Assembly (NCBI RefSeq): GCF_021531665.1
Contig: NZ_JADYUH010000014.1
Span: 1 to 41,991 of the forward strand
Length of the DNA stretch: 41,991 nucleotides
DNA from: Prevotellamassilia timonensis
GTDB taxonomy: Bacteria; Bacteroidota; Bacteroidia; Bacteroidales; Bacteroidaceae
Direction: 5' to 3'
The notes beneath the pieces are model-generated. The model saw nothing but the letters and a program-made list of their open reading frames with translations, was not told the origin of the DNA and did no database searches. A program made the translations under genes and the position numbers. Shown here piece by piece: positions 8,254-17,241 of the stretch. The number at the start of each line of letters is the position of its first letter. The stretch's first letter is position 1.

Positions 8254-11200
8254 TTAGAAAATCATTTTCTTTCCGTCAACAATATAAACACCCTGCTGGA
8301 GTTTGCTCACGCGACGTCCTGAGAGGTCGTACATGGCTTTTTCAGTCACTGTTCCCTGGTTGATGGTTTGAATGGAAGTGGGGATTTGTCCGTCCTCCAA
8401 TTCAATCACCAAGGTTTCACCGCCCTTGATGCTGAAGTTCTTCACAACACCTGCTACGCGGATGTCCACGTTGCGGTCTTCGTTCTTGTTGTTGGTCACA
8501 GCCACACGGGTCGGTTTGTTGTTCTCCCATTCTTCGTCCACGGTGTAGTCTCCCTGAGCCTTGAGACCTGTCACACTACCGTTTGCCCAAGCCGTAGGCA
8601 GTGCAGGGAGGATGGTGATGACGTCATCGTAGCTCTGGAGCAACATTTCGGCGATACCGCTGGTGCAGCCATAGTTACCGTCAATTTGGAAGGGAGAGTG
8701 TGCGTCGAAGAGGTTGTAGTAGCAACCGCCGTAGTTACCCATTTCAATGACATAGGAGCCGGAGTGACGGAGAGCGAGCGAGAGGTTGCGTCGTGCGTTG
8801 TCGCCGTCAAGACAGCGGGCGTAGGTGTTGGTTTGCCAGCCCATGGACCATCCGGTCACATCGCCGTTGCGTGCAATCTGTCCGTTGTAGGCAGCCTGGA
8901 AGAGCTGAGAGCCTTCTTCGGTTGTGTCGAATGCGCTCACCATTGAGAATGGATAGAGGCACATCAAGTGAGAGAGGTGGCGGTGTCCCTGGTCCTGCAA
9001 GGGATTGTTTTTCCACTCGGAAATCATGGTCTTGCCATTGTAGGTTTCAGTCCAAAGTCCCTTGTCGAAATTGTCGTAGAGATCCTGGATTACAGCAATC
9101 TGCTCTGAGGTGAGAGGAGACTCGTCGCCCAGTTCGGCCTGAGCCTTGAAGACTTCGTCGAGGGCTTCATAGCTGGTCTGCTGTGCGAATGCGGTCACAT
9201 CGCTGGGACCATGTTCGGGGCTCCATTCGTTTTTGATTTCATACTTGCCGTTGGAGTCGAGCGTGGAGATGTTCTTGGTGAAGAGCGCATAGTCATACAT
9301 CACGGGCAGCGCCTTCTTGAGGAAGTCACGGTCGAGGGTGTATTTGTAGTAGCGCCACAGGTGGGTAACATACCACGCACCGCAGGTCTTAATGCTGGAG
9401 TTGCACCAAGTGGAAGTACCACCGAAGATGTTGTTTTCCACAGCCACGGTCCATCCGCCTGCCTTTCCGGCAATCTTGGTAGCCAGTGCAGCCCAAGGAG
9501 AGTTAGGTGCGGCAGCCATGTCAATGATGTGGTCGAGGAAGGGACGGTGCATTTCACTGAGGTTGGTGGGGTCAGCAGGCCAGTAGTTCATTTCGACATT
9601 GATGTCGGCGTGCACGTCGCAGTGCCAGAAGGAAGTGTTTGAACGGTCGTTCCAGATTCCCTGGAGGTTGCTGGGAGCGTGGATGGAGGTGTCAAGGTTG
9701 GCACCGATGGTCATGTAGCGTCCGTACTGGAAGTAGAGGCTTTCCAAGAAGAGTCCTTCGGGAGAGACTTTGTTGTCAGTAGCCGCGTTGTAGAACTTGA
9801 TGAGGTCCTCGGTGGTCTTGTCGCTGACAGTGCCCAGTGTGAGTGAAACTCGGTTCATCAGTTCTCTGTGTTTAGCGACATGTGCATCCAGCAGAGATTC
9901 AAAGTCTTTTTCAGCGGCAGCATCGATGCGTGCTTGAACCTTTGCAGCAATCTGTTCGGGAGTTTCACCGCTCACGCAGCCGGACTTGGTGGCGTCGTAG
10001 TCGGTGGCAGCAGCCATCACGATGTTCACCCAGTCTGCACCGACGACATGAATGCCCTTGCTGTCGGTTGTCACGGTTGCACCGTCGTTTGCCAAGACTT
10101 TGAAGGCGGTGTTGTATGCCACCACGTTGAGTTTTCCATTGAAGGAAGCCTTTCCGTCAGCGTAAGTCACCGCGCTGGCGTTGATGAGTTTGTCGGGAGC
10201 ATAGGTGATGTCGAAGGTCAGTTTGTCATTTCCTTGTGCTTCATAGTGTGCCACAAACACCTGGTCGGTGGCAGAAACGAAGTAGTTGCGCTTGTAGGTT
10301 GTTGCTTCGTCGCTGCTCTTGTAGTTCACACCTCCCACACCGTCGATGATGTCGAGGTAGCGGTTGTATGCCTTGACCGGTTTGCTGTCGTCTTCGAGTG
10401 AGAAGTTGCCGCTCTTGTCGATGACTTTGATGGAACCGAAGTTCTGGAAGTAACCTTGGTTGCTGTTGGCAGTGGTGCCCGCCCAGAGTGTTTTCTCGTT
10501 GAATTGGATTTCATCTTTGTAGAGTCCGCCACGAATGGTTGTGCCAACCTGTCCGTTGCCCAAAGGCAGCGCATATTCCATCCAGGTGTCGGTCACGCCG
10601 GTGTGTGCGACGGGCACGTTGTACCAGAGCGAGAAGTCATTGATGTCGGTGGGACGTGAACCGGGTTCGACGGTGTTGAATTCGGAATAGAGCATCTCCT
10701 CGGTGGGAACGACCTCATTGATGTAGAAGGTAGAGCCGTTGTCGCCCACGGAGCCGGTTGAATTCCACAAGGCGAGATAGTCGCCACGTTTGTTCCAATA
10801 GTTGTTGGCAGAAGAAGCAATCTTGATGTAGCTGGCAGAACCGTCAAACTTGAGCGTGCCGTTGAAGTAAGAACCTTCGCTGTCATCAGCAGTGGCTGCA
10901 GCCGTCATGGCGGCACGTGCACTTCCCTCGCTACCGGTCATGTTGAGAATCAGACCTTTCTTTGTCTCGCCGGCATTCACGAAGCGATAGTAACCTTCTT
11001 TTGTCTGCATGATGTGCCACAGGCCGTCGAAGTTGGCGGGTTCGTTGTTGTTGGTGACTTTCAAGTTTCCGCTTTTGTCCACATAGCCGTCAGCCACGCT
11101 CAAGTAGCCATTGGTGAAGTTCTGGATGGTGTAGGTTTTCTCCATGGCAGCCACGAGAGCCGAAGCGTCCTGCAACTTGAATTTTGAAGCGTCGGCAGAA

Positions 11201-12357
11201 GTGCTCCAGCGCACGACGCCGTCCCAGTCCACCATGTGCAGTGCGTTGAGACCTGCCGTGCCGGCTTTGTCATAGATGTTGCAATAGCCGTTCACACCGG
11301 CATATTCCACCGTGTAGGCGAATGCACTTTCTTTTTCCACCAAATCCACACGTGTGTTGTTTGAGGAGGGCAGTGCAGCCATGTAAAGTCCGGAGGCAAG
11401 GTTCTTGATGTAGTAGGTGTTGTCATCGCCGGCTTTTTCAAAGTACCACACGTGGTCTTTGTCATATTTTCCGTTGTTTGAACCGAGTTGGTTGTCCTTC
11501 AAGCCGACATAGAGCGAGGTGTGCAAGAGGTTACCGATGAAGAGGGGTTTGCCATCGATTTCGGTGCCGAGCACCTCGGAGCTTTCCATGGCATCGAGAG
11601 CAGCCTGCATGGCAGCAATGGCTGTTTCAAAACCTTCCACCGTTGAAGGCATGGTTGCCGGAATGGCAGCCTCAGCAGCCGCTGTGCTGTGGTAGAAGAA
11701 CTCAAGTTTTTTTGCATCTTTGATTTGCTTAACCAGTGCATTGTACTGGCTGCGATAAGCCTTCAGGTCATCCAGCACGGCAGCCTCAAAGATGGCTAAG
11801 CGGTTTCCATCGTCCTGCGAGCTCCAGCTATCCACTGCACAGCCATGGTCATAACCCGAAGAAGCCTGCATGTTGATGTAGTTTGTGCCGATTTTGATTT
11901 GGAAGGGATAGCTGGCATTGCCCGTTGCCACAAAGGTGACGGGCGATGAGGGGGTGTCCTCATAGGAGCCATCGCTCTTCACATACTTTCTGGCACCAAT
12001 GCTAAAGAGATAGACATTTGAACCGTTGGTTTTGAATTGGAACTGCTGGGCTGCCACGTCATAGGCAGCGGAGCCCTCGTCCGACACGCCACTGCCGGCA
12101 CTGCCCGCAATGTGTTCAGGTTGGTCGGCACTGTAGAGCAAGAAGCCACGTGCCGAACGAATCACGTAGGCATAACCTTCGCTGATCAGAGAAGCGTCGG
12201 TCACCATTGTTCCCGGAGTGAAGCTTGCAGCCTTCACGACGACAGATGCTGCGGGAGACACAGCATGCTGCTCTGAAGACTTTGACACTACACTCCCAGC
12301 CCATGCCTGCAAAACTACGCAGAACATCAGGCTCAGAAAGAGAGAGAATTTCTTCAT
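8254..12357 (-). CDS. Secreted GH95 family glycosidase (alpha-L-fucosidase-like)
   Basis: This 1367-residue exported enzyme starts with the signal peptide [20 protein letters not shown]. Residues about 30-560 hold accessory, lectin-like modules. The GH95 part starts near residue 572 ([31 protein letters not shown]). The motif [11 protein letters not shown] holds N920 and N924. SPEHG holds E1048, the likely general acid, and QIDGNYG holds D1226. The C-terminus (YDLSGRRV, then [11 protein letters not shown]) resembles a T9SS sorting domain, so the enzyme is probably secreted or held at the cell surface. GH95 enzymes release fucose, or in some members L-galactose, from host or plant glycans. Position 918 is Asp where many GH95 enzymes have the first Asn of an N-x-N pair. 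The start at 12357 is chosen for the signal peptide. No SusCD pair is adjacent. Confidence 0.92.
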   Translation of the reverse strand: MKKFSLFLSLMFCVVLQAWAGSVVSKSSEQHAVSPAASVVVKAASFTPGTMVTDASLISEGYAYVIRSARGFLLYSADQPEHIAGSAGSGVSDEGSAAYDVAAQQFQFKTNGSNVYLFSIGARKYVKSDGSYEDTPSSPVTFVATGNASYPFQIKIGTNYINMQASSGYDHGCAVDSWSSQDDGNRLAIFEAAVLDDLKAYRSQYNALVKQIKDAKKLEFFYHSTAAAEAAIPATMPSTVEGFETAIAAMQAALDAMESSEVLGTEIDGKPLFIGNLLHTSLYVGLKDNQLGSNNGKYDKDHVWYFEKAGDDNTYYIKNLASGLYMAALPSSNNTRVDLVEKESAFAYTVEYAGVNGYCNIYDKAGTAGLNALHMVDWDGVVRWSTSADASKFKLQDASALVAAMEKTYTIQNFTNGYLSVADGYVDKSGNLKVTNNNEPANFDGLWHIMQTKEGYYRFVNAGETKKGLILNMTGSEGSARAAMTAAATADDSEGSYFNGTLKFDGSASYIKIASSANNYWNKRGDYLALWNSTGSVGDNGSTFYINEVVPTEEMLYSEFNTVEPGSRPTDINDFSLWYNVPVAHTGVTDTWMEYALPLGNGQVGTTIRGGLYKDEIQFNEKTLWAGTTANSNQGYFQNFGSIKVIDKSGNFSLEDDSKPVKAYNRYLDIIDGVGGVNYKSSDEATTYKRNYFVSATDQVFVAHYEAQGNDKLTFDITYAPDKLINASAVTYADGKASFNGKLNVVAYNTAFKVLANDGATVTTDSKGIHVVGADWVNIVMAAATDYDATKSGCVSGETPEQIAAKVQARIDAAAEKDFESLLDAHVAKHRELMNRVSLTLGTVSDKTTEDLIKFYNAATDNKVSPEGLFLESLYFQYGRYMTIGANLDTSIHAPSNLQGIWNDRSNTSFWHCDVHADINVEMNYWPADPTNLSEMHRPFLDHIIDMAAAPNSPWAALATKIAGKAGGWTVAVENNIFGGTSTWCNSSIKTCGAWYVTHLWRYYKYTLDRDFLKKALPVMYDYALFTKNISTLDSNGKYEIKNEWSPEHGPSDVTAFAQQTSYEALDEVFKAQAELGDESPLTSEQIAVIQDLYDNFDKGLWTETYNGKTMISEWKNNPLQDQGHRHLSHLMCLYPFSMVSAFDTTEEGSQLFQAAYNGQIARNGDVTGWSMGWQTNTYARCLDGDNARRNLSLALRHSGSYVIEMGNYGGCYYNLFDAHSPFQIDGNYGCTSGIAEMLLQSYDDVITILPALPTAWANGSVTGLKAQGDYTVDEEWENNKPTRVAVTNNKNEDRNVDIRVAGVVKNFSIKGGETLVIELEDGQIPTSIQTINQGTVTEKAMYDLSGRRVSKLQQGVYIVDGKKMIF

Positions 12358-12400
12358 AGATGAAAAGATTAAGGAAATAAAGGTTTGCAAATATTTGGGA

Positions 12401-12408
12401 CAAATGTA
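12401..12408 (-). promoter_or_regulatory. -7 box of the GH95 promoter
   Basis: On the minus strand this reads TACATTTG, matching the TAnnTTTG consensus, 43 bp upstream of the GH95 start codon. The upstream -33 box is not clear. Confidence 0.55.
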
Positions 12409-12512
12409 CGCATTTAATGATAATTACGGCGAAGTTAAGACTACTTTTTGCGATTTGCATCTGTCTTTTGAGGACAAAAAGAGGCGTTTAGGTGGCTTCG
12501 TCTCCTCCTTTT

Positions 12513-12697
12513 AGGGGGGCTAAAAATTAGGTTGAGTTGATTTTTGAGCTCATAGAGATGAACTTTTGTCAGTTGAGGAAGGAGCATAGCGGGCTATGTG
12601 ACTGACGGAACTAACAAAAGGGCGCGCTAAGAAACCGACCAAAGCGTAAGCACTTTCTTTTGAACGTTCCTTATCCCGTAATTTATAGCACACCCCT
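12513..12697 (+). mobile_element. MITE-like element, copy D
   Basis: The left end is GGGGGGCTAAAAATTAGG and the right end TAATTTATAGCACACCCCT. The core reads GAAGGAGCATAGCGGGCTATG followed by TGACTGACGG, inside a second stem (GTCAGT and ACTGAC). Its right end abuts the remnant of a mobile-element gene, so the copy may have inserted into that gene and removed its front part. Confidence 0.75.
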
Positions 12698-12699
12698 AA

Positions 12700-12915
12700 A
12701 GGAAGGAGCTCTATTCGGAAGAGCACAGGCGGAAGTTCACGACCGAGGAAGCAGGCTTCCAAGTGGTAAAAGACCCGAAAGACAAGTCCAAGCTTGCACT
12801 TGCCATTAACGGGCAAGTGATTGGAGAGTGGTTCAAGGAGCAGTTTGGCAGGCTGTTCTCATCCGTTAAAAGGACGGTTGAACCGCTTAGGAGAGGCAAG
12901 GGCATGGGATTATAA
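12700..12915 (+). pseudogene. C-terminal remnant of a mobile-element gene (DUF3945-like)
   Basis: An open frame without a start codon encodes about 71 residues: RKELYSEEHRRKFTTEEAGF, then VVKDPKDKSKLALAINGQVI, then EWFKEQFGRLF and a basic end (PLRRGKGMGL). This style of sequence is familiar from the C-termini of DUF3945-type proteins of Bacteroidales conjugative and mobilisable elements; the family name is from memory. The frame begins at the right end of MITE copy D, directly after a stop codon. It marks the left edge of the acquired regulator/exporter cassette that follows. Confidence 0.6.
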
Positions 12916-12992
12916 ACAATACCAACGGAAGAATAGCAAGTTTGTGTTTGGGGCAGACCAAAACCGCTTGCTATCCTCAGTTGGTTGAAACG

Positions 12993-13556
12993 TCATTTTA
13001 TTTGTGCCCGAATCCTACTCAAACTTGCCTGTGTGATGCCTAAATAGGTGGCGATACTTCCTAACGGCAACCGCTGTAACAAATCAGGCTCTTTCTCCAA
13101 CAACTCGTGATACCGTTCCGAGGCGACGGCTGACAACATGGAAATCAGCCGTTCCTCGGCAGCAAGCAGTTCCATTTCCGCATAACGCCGTCCCCAATTG
13201 GCTATGTGCAAATCCTCCAAGAATAACTCTTTCAGTTTTTTCCTTTCCAATACATATAAGACAGAATTTTCCATCAGCTCAATTGTTTCATACCCCGGTT
13301 CGTCATTCACATATCCTTTCATGGAAACAATAGTCGCCCCTTCCTTGCCGACCCAAAAGGTAATTTCCTTCCCCTCTACCGAAGTATAGGCGCGGACAAT
13401 GCCTTTCTTGATGAAAAAGATGTCTTTTTCTATCTTGCCATATTCCAACACTTGGAATCCTTTTGGGTATGAGACTTCCGTCAGGCATTGCCGCAACTTG
13501 TCCAAAGACGCATCTGGCATGGCATATCTCTGGTTGATGATTTCCTTTATATCCAT
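12993..13556 (-). CDS. Crp/Fnr-family transcriptional regulator
   Basis: The 187-residue protein has an N-terminal cyclic-nucleotide-binding-like fold (GFQVLEYGKIEKDIFFIKKG, residues about 34-53; EITFWVGKEGATI) and a C-terminal helix-turn-helix (LPLGSIATYLGITQASLSRI, residues about 163-182). The conserved RXA phosphate cassette of true CRP is not visible, so the ligand is unknown. It is divergent from an SMR/MFS exporter pair. The intergenic region holds two 22-bp-spaced operator-like sites, so it probably senses a toxic compound and controls the exporters and itself. Proteins of this kind sit beside efflux genes in many Bacteroidales. Confidence 0.88.
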   Translation of the reverse strand: MDIKEIINQRYAMPDASLDKLRQCLTEVSYPKGFQVLEYGKIEKDIFFIKKGIVRAYTSVEGKEITFWVGKEGATIVSMKGYVNDEPGYETIELMENSVLYVLERKKLKELFLEDLHIANWGRRYAEMELLAAEERLISMLSAVASERYHELLEKEPDLLQRLPLGSIATYLGITQASLSRIRAQIK

Positions 13557-13617
13557 AAGTCATTTTTGTGGTACAAAAATATAAAATAGTGCACAGAAAC
13601 AGCTGCTAACGGCTGTG

Positions 13618-13656
13618 TTTTATCAAATGCAAAATCCGTTTTTACCAAATGTAAAA
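13618..13656. promoter_or_regulatory. Tandem operator-like sites
   Basis: Two related 17-bp sites, TTTTATCAAATGCAAAA (13618-13634) and TTTTACCAAATGTAAAA (13640-13656), start 22 bp apart, about two helical turns. The second has perfect 6-bp palindromic half-sites (TTTTAC and GTAAAA) around a 5-bp spacer. They lie between the divergent regulator and exporter genes. The downstream site overlaps the expected -33 region of the exporter promoter, which would suit repression or direct contact with polymerase. Confidence 0.6.
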
Positions 13657-13677
13657 AACGGTTAGAAATTACTTGCT

Positions 13678-13685
13678 TACTTTTG
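13678..13685 (+). promoter_or_regulatory. -7 box of the SMR/MFS operon
   Basis: TACTTTTG matches TAnnTTTG and is 25 bp upstream of the SMR start codon. No good TTTG is found 19-21 bp upstream; the operator-like site covers that position, which suggests an activator-dependent promoter. Confidence 0.6.
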
Positions 13686-13710
13686 CACCCGAATTTAATA
13701 AATCATAGAT

Positions 13711-14037
13711 ATGAATTGGATAATTTTATTTTTGGCAGGATTGTTTGAGGTAAGCCTTACATTCTGCTTGGGAAAAACGAGAGAGGCATCAGGTATTGGT
13801 TTTTATCTGTGGGGAAGCGCTTTCTTGGCTTCCACGGTATTGAGTATGGCATTACTTGCCAAAGCGGTTCAGACTTTGCCTTTGGGCACGGCATACGCCA
13901 TTTGGACGGGTATCGGAGCGGTCGGCACGGTCTTGATTGGGATATTCGTTTTCAAAGAGCCGGCCACTCCCATACGGCTTTTCTTCCTGTTCACGCTCAT
14001 TGCCTCCTTGATTGGATTGAAAGTTGTGTCATACTGA
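13711..14037 (+). CDS. SMR-family small multidrug exporter (SugE/Gdx-like)
   Basis: At 108 residues with four hydrophobic helices, this is a typical small multidrug resistance protein. The essential membrane-embedded glutamate is E13 in the first helix (LFLAGLFEVSL), equivalent to EmrE E14. The block LPLGTAYAIWTGIGAVGT (residues about 55-72) is the conserved third-helix motif and is closest to the SugE/Gdx subgroup, whose members export guanidinium or quaternary ammonium ions; subgroup and substrate are inferred. SMR proteins work as antiparallel dimers in the inner membrane, exchanging protons for the cation. It is the first gene of a two-gene operon with the MFS exporter. Confidence 0.92.
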   Translation: MNWIILFLAGLFEVSLTFCLGKTREASGIGFYLWGSAFLASTVLSMALLAKAVQTLPLGTAYAIWTGIGAVGTVLIGIFVFKEPATPIRLFFLFTLIASLIGLKVVSY

Positions 14038-14049
14038 AAGGAGGAATAA

Positions 14050-15255
14050 ATGATGAAATATGAATGGAGAGAAAGCCACGGCATTCCGGCACCTCTGCTA
14101 GCTCTGATGGCAGTCGCGACCGGGCTTTCCGTTGCCAACTGCTACTACAACCAGCCTTTGTTGGGCAGCATGGCAAAGGATTTTGGGGTAAGCGACTTTT
14201 CTGCCAGCATGGTTGCGACATTGACCCAGATAGGTTATGTAGTCGGACTTGTGTTTGTCATTCCGCTTGGCGATTTGGTTTCACGAAAGCAGCTGATATT
14301 GACCAATTATATCATTTCATCGTGCGCATTGCTTGCCATAGCACTTGCCCCTAACATCTATTGGGTGTGGGGCACATCCTTGCTTGCCGGAGCATCCTCG
14401 GTTATGCCGCAGTTCTTCATCCCGTTGGTGTCTTTCCATTCAGCACCAGCACACAAGGTGCGCAACGTGGGGATTATACAGTTCTGTTTGCTCATAGGCA
14501 TTCTTGGCTCACGGGTGTTAAGTGGTTTTCTGGCTGATATGTGGGGATGGCATTCCGTCTATTTTGTGGCTTGTGTGTGTATGCTCGGATGCTTTCTTAT
14601 GATTTACAAGATGCTTCCCGTTCTGCCTGCTCGTTCAAGTGAAAATTATGCGGGTCTGATGAAATCCTTGTTGCGTCTGCTTGCCAAATACCCGTACTTG
14701 CGTATCGCTTCGTTGAGGGCGGCATTGGCTTATGGCTCGTTCTTTGCGTTGTGGAGTTGCCTTGCTTTCCGGATGAAGCAAGAACCATTCTTTGCGGATG
14801 ACGATATTATCGGGGCACTCGGTTTGTGCGGATTGGCAGGTGCGTCTACGGTTGTATTCATTAGCGGCTATGTCCAGAAGGACGGCGTAAGGTTCTTCTC
14901 CATTGTCGGGGGATGTGTTATCTTGGCTGCGTGGTTGTTGGCATTTTTTGGAAATGACAGCTACTTGTGGATGATAATCGCCATCCTTTTGATTGATGCA
15001 GGAATGCAATGCATCCATTTGTCAAATCAGACCAGCGTGGTCACCCTCGACGCATCCGCCATCAACCGAGTCAATACCATTTATATGACCATCTACTTCC
15101 TGGGCGGTTCTGCTGGTACGTTCGTTTCAGGTCTGTTTTGGCTACATTACGGATGGGCAGGCGTGGTAGGAGTAGGAGTTGCCTTTACCGTGGCTTCCTT
15201 GTTCGTTAATTGCTTCCAATCAAGACTGCATAAGGATGAATGCTCAATATTCTGA
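14050..15255 (+). CDS. MFS drug/metabolite exporter
   Basis: The protein of about 400 residues has 12 hydrophobic segments and the MFS signature loop between helices 2 and 3 (IPLGDLVSRKQLI). The region ATGLSVANCYYNQPLLGSMA belongs to the DHA1-type proton-driven exporters of drugs, amino acids or sugars. The substrate cannot be read from the sequence. A strong AAAGGAGG (14037-14044) stands before two adjacent ATG codons (14050 and 14053); the second has the better spacing. A clear Shine-Dalgarno sequence is unusual among its neighbours and fits translational coupling to the SMR gene, whose stop is 12 bp upstream, or a foreign origin for the cassette. Confidence 0.9.
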   Translation: MMKYEWRESHGIPAPLLALMAVATGLSVANCYYNQPLLGSMAKDFGVSDFSASMVATLTQIGYVVGLVFVIPLGDLVSRKQLILTNYIISSCALLAIALAPNIYWVWGTSLLAGASSVMPQFFIPLVSFHSAPAHKVRNVGIIQFCLLIGILGSRVLSGFLADMWGWHSVYFVACVCMLGCFLMIYKMLPVLPARSSENYAGLMKSLLRLLAKYPYLRIASLRAALAYGSFFALWSCLAFRMKQEPFFADDDIIGALGLCGLAGASTVVFISGYVQKDGVRFFSIVGGCVILAAWLLAFFGNDSYLWMIIAILLIDAGMQCIHLSNQTSVVTLDASAINRVNTIYMTIYFLGGSAGTFVSGLFWLHYGWAGVVGVGVAFTVASLFVNCFQSRLHKDECSIF

Positions 15256-15562
15256 CTAAAATAATTTTTGGAATGATCCTTTCTGTCTGAATATTTTTCA
15301 TACTCTTGTACCATAAGAGTTTCCCAAACAAGCAAAGCGATGCAGACCACGGCAATTAGGACGGTTGCCAACTCATTACCTGAAAACGAAGTAATTCTTC
15401 TAACTCTCTTGATTTCAAAGAGGTATATTCCTTACACAGATTTACATAAATATTACTGTTTAGGGGATTTATCAAAAAAACTACTGCACAACAAATCCGA
15501 GGAACATGACACAGACTAATTCATCTTTTCTCCTTCTTTTGTGATTCCTTTCAAATTTAGTC
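15256..15562. other. AT-rich spacer without a recognised gene
   Basis: I see no convincing gene, RNA or strong hairpin here. A minus-strand frame with a hydrophobic start crosses into the MFS gene but is judged spurious. The following 167-bp repeat marks the right boundary. Confidence 0.5.
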
Positions 15563-15729
15563 TTTAGTAATATGAAAATAATAAGTTGCGTCAGATTTGA
15601 ATGACATTTTCGAGGTCAGATTTTCACCCGAAGAAGGAGCATAGCCGTAGCTATGTGACTGATAAGGGAGGAAATATGGACCGAAAAGATTTACAAAGAT
15701 GATGCAGGTTATTTTTTGAGGATTACTTA
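15563..15729 (+). repeat. 167-bp inverted repeat, left copy
   Basis: The block runs from TTTAGTAATATGAAAATAAT to TTTTTTGAGGATTACTTA. It is nearly identical, in inverse orientation, to 16997-17163. Its own ends form a short imperfect inverted repeat (TTTAGTAAT and ATTACTTAA). Its centre GAAGGAGCATAGCCGTAGC followed by TATGTGACTGA is the same core seen in the MITE copies elsewhere in the window, although the flanks differ. Confidence 0.9.
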
Positions 15730-15806
15730 AATTTGCAAAAACTTCCTTCGTTATCCTCTGCGAAAAGATTTAATCAGAAATAATTAAAAACCATTATTCT
15801 CAACAG

Positions 15807-16844
15807 ATGAAACGCATTCTCATTTCTCTGCTTGTGCTTTCCATGGCAGGACAAGTTGATTGCCAAGCACAATTCGTAAAAAAACTGAGCGAAGCTTGGA
15901 AAAAGGTGAAAACTACGGTGAACACGCTGAGCGAATCGCAAAAAAGCAAAACTACTACTGCTACACCAAGCACAACTACCGGCACCTCGTCGGGCACAAA
16001 AACCACTGCCGCCACGCCGACCAAAGTGGCAGGACTTGACATCAAGATGCCCCAAGTCGTGAAAGTGGTCAAAGTCACTTCCGCCACTCTCAACATCCGA
16101 AAGAGCGCGAGTGCCACCGCCCCGTTTCTCAAACGCTGGTGCGAGTATGAAACAGACAACTGCTTATACGTTTGGAGCAACGAAAAAACACGCCGCGGCG
16201 ATGTGAATCCCTGCCCCGCCGAACAGGGAAACATTTATGCCGTCATCGAGGAACTGCCGGAATGGTATAAAGTGCTCGTTTGCAATGAAAGTTGTCTGGT
16301 GGGATATATCTCCAAGAAATACACCACCGAAGTGACGCTCACTCCCCTCACCCCTGCCCTACTCTGCAAACCTTTCGTCTACTTTGGCGACCAATCGCAA
16401 ATCGTGGGACGCACAAGCGGAGCCTATAAGGGTTATGCGCTCATTGACGAGAACGGATGGGAAACGGAGGGGGTCTCCATCGGACGAATCGTGGGTAATC
16501 TCTTGGTTAGCAACGTTCATCACTCCGGAGTTGTCAGCCCCGGAGAAGGAAACGAACGTCTCACCATCAAAAATGAAGAAAACTATCTCTCCATCCAAGT
16601 CGGCACTTCTTTGCAAAAACAGGACAATGAGGGCAGCACGATGGTCAATGTGAACGGTTTCACCGACGCAGAGTTTGCGAAAATCATGGACGTCATGGGT
16701 GCAAAACCCGGTGTCACATCCAACGAGGGCATGATTTGGGGCATGGTGGAAGGAAACATCATTTGCCTCGGCTGCTTTGACCTCAACGACCCGGCACTAT
16801 CTTCCCACGCCGTGCTCGTGAAGGACGCAGACATTGTGCAGTAA
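15807..16844 (+). CDS. Secreted SH3-domain protein
   Basis: The 345-residue protein has a signal peptide (MKRILISLLVLSMAGQVDC, then QAQ), a short helical segment, a Thr/Ser-rich low-complexity linker (about residues 50-70) and a bacterial SH3-like domain (about 88-175: SATLNIRKSASATAPFLKRW, ELPEWYKVLV, GYISKKYT). The C-terminal 170 residues are not recognised. Bacterial SH3 domains usually bind peptidoglycan or cell-wall peptides, so a periplasmic or surface role is likely; no catalytic domain such as NlpC/P60 is visible. The gene stands alone between two 167-bp inverted repeats and is followed by a nested palindrome. Its base composition resembles its neighbours, so it need not be recently acquired. 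Confidence 0.8.
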   Translation: MKRILISLLVLSMAGQVDCQAQFVKKLSEAWKKVKTTVNTLSESQKSKTTTATPSTTTGTSSGTKTTAATPTKVAGLDIKMPQVVKVVKVTSATLNIRKSASATAPFLKRWCEYETDNCLYVWSNEKTRRGDVNPCPAEQGNIYAVIEELPEWYKVLVCNESCLVGYISKKYTTEVTLTPLTPALLCKPFVYFGDQSQIVGRTSGAYKGYALIDENGWETEGVSIGRIVGNLLVSNVHHSGVVSPGEGNERLTIKNEENYLSIQVGTSLQKQDNEGSTMVNVNGFTDAEFAKIMDVMGAKPGVTSNEGMIWGMVEGNIICLGCFDLNDPALSSHAVLVKDADIVQ

Positions 16845-16852
16845 TGAAAGAA

Positions 16853-16948
16853 TTCAAGTTTCGCAAGTGTTCACTTGTAGCTGACAAGCGTTCAAGGCAC
16901 GCCTTGAACGCTTGCGCTGATTCTCTGATTCAACTTGCGAAACTTGAA
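16853..16948. repeat. Nested perfect palindromes after the SH3 gene
   Basis: The outer 16-bp arms, TTCAAGTTTCGCAAGT (16853-16868) and ACTTGCGAAACTTGAA (16933-16948), are perfect. Inside sit 14-bp arms CAAGCGTTCAAGGC and GCCTTGAACGCTTG (16885-16914) separated by only two bases. The structure starts 8 bp after the SH3 stop codon. It lacks a T run and may act as an mRNA-stabilising 3' structure or a cruciform site. Confidence 0.85.
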
Positions 16949-16996
16949 TAATACGCTCAAACCATTCTACAAAAACAGGTTCTCAAGGATTTGGGC

Positions 16997-17163
16997 TAAG
17001 TAATCCTCAAAAAATAACCTGCATCATCTTTGAAAATCTTTTCGGTCCATATTTCCTCCCTCATCAGTCACATAGCTACGGCTATGCTCCTTCTTCGGGT
17101 GAAAATCTGACATCGAAAATCTAATTCAAATCTGACGCAACTTATTATTTTCATATTACTAAA
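16997..17163 (-). repeat. 167-bp inverted repeat, right copy
   Basis: This is the inverse of 15563-15729, with only a handful of differences by eye. The two copies bound a segment of about 1.27 kb holding the SH3 gene and its nested palindrome. Confidence 0.9.
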
Positions 17164-17195
17164 AACGGAGAGTGCCGCGCGGCACTCTCCGTTTT
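17162..17195 (-). terminator. Terminator of the EF-G2-like gene
   Basis: A perfect 34-bp palindrome (half-site AAAACGGAGAGTGCCGC) lies 46 bp after the stop codon of the minus-strand EF-G paralog. The A/T ends give a T run in either direction. It abuts the right 167-bp repeat. Confidence 0.8.
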
Positions 17196-17241
17196 GAATC
17201 TGACCTTTCGCGTGAAAGGGGCTTTTTCTAAGAACTGCTTC

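Noticed and set aside
12543-12606. A 15-residue peptide (MNFCQLRKEHSGLCD) encoded in the MITE core
   Set aside because: The frame is open in copies D and E but lost in A and B, so conservation is better explained by the DNA or RNA hairpin.
15147-15371. A 74-codon minus-strand frame with a hydrophobic start (MATVLIAVVCIALLVWETLM)
   Set aside because: Its second half is antisense to the MFS exporter gene and there is no clear promoter. It remains possible that a small membrane peptide exists, but I cannot support it.
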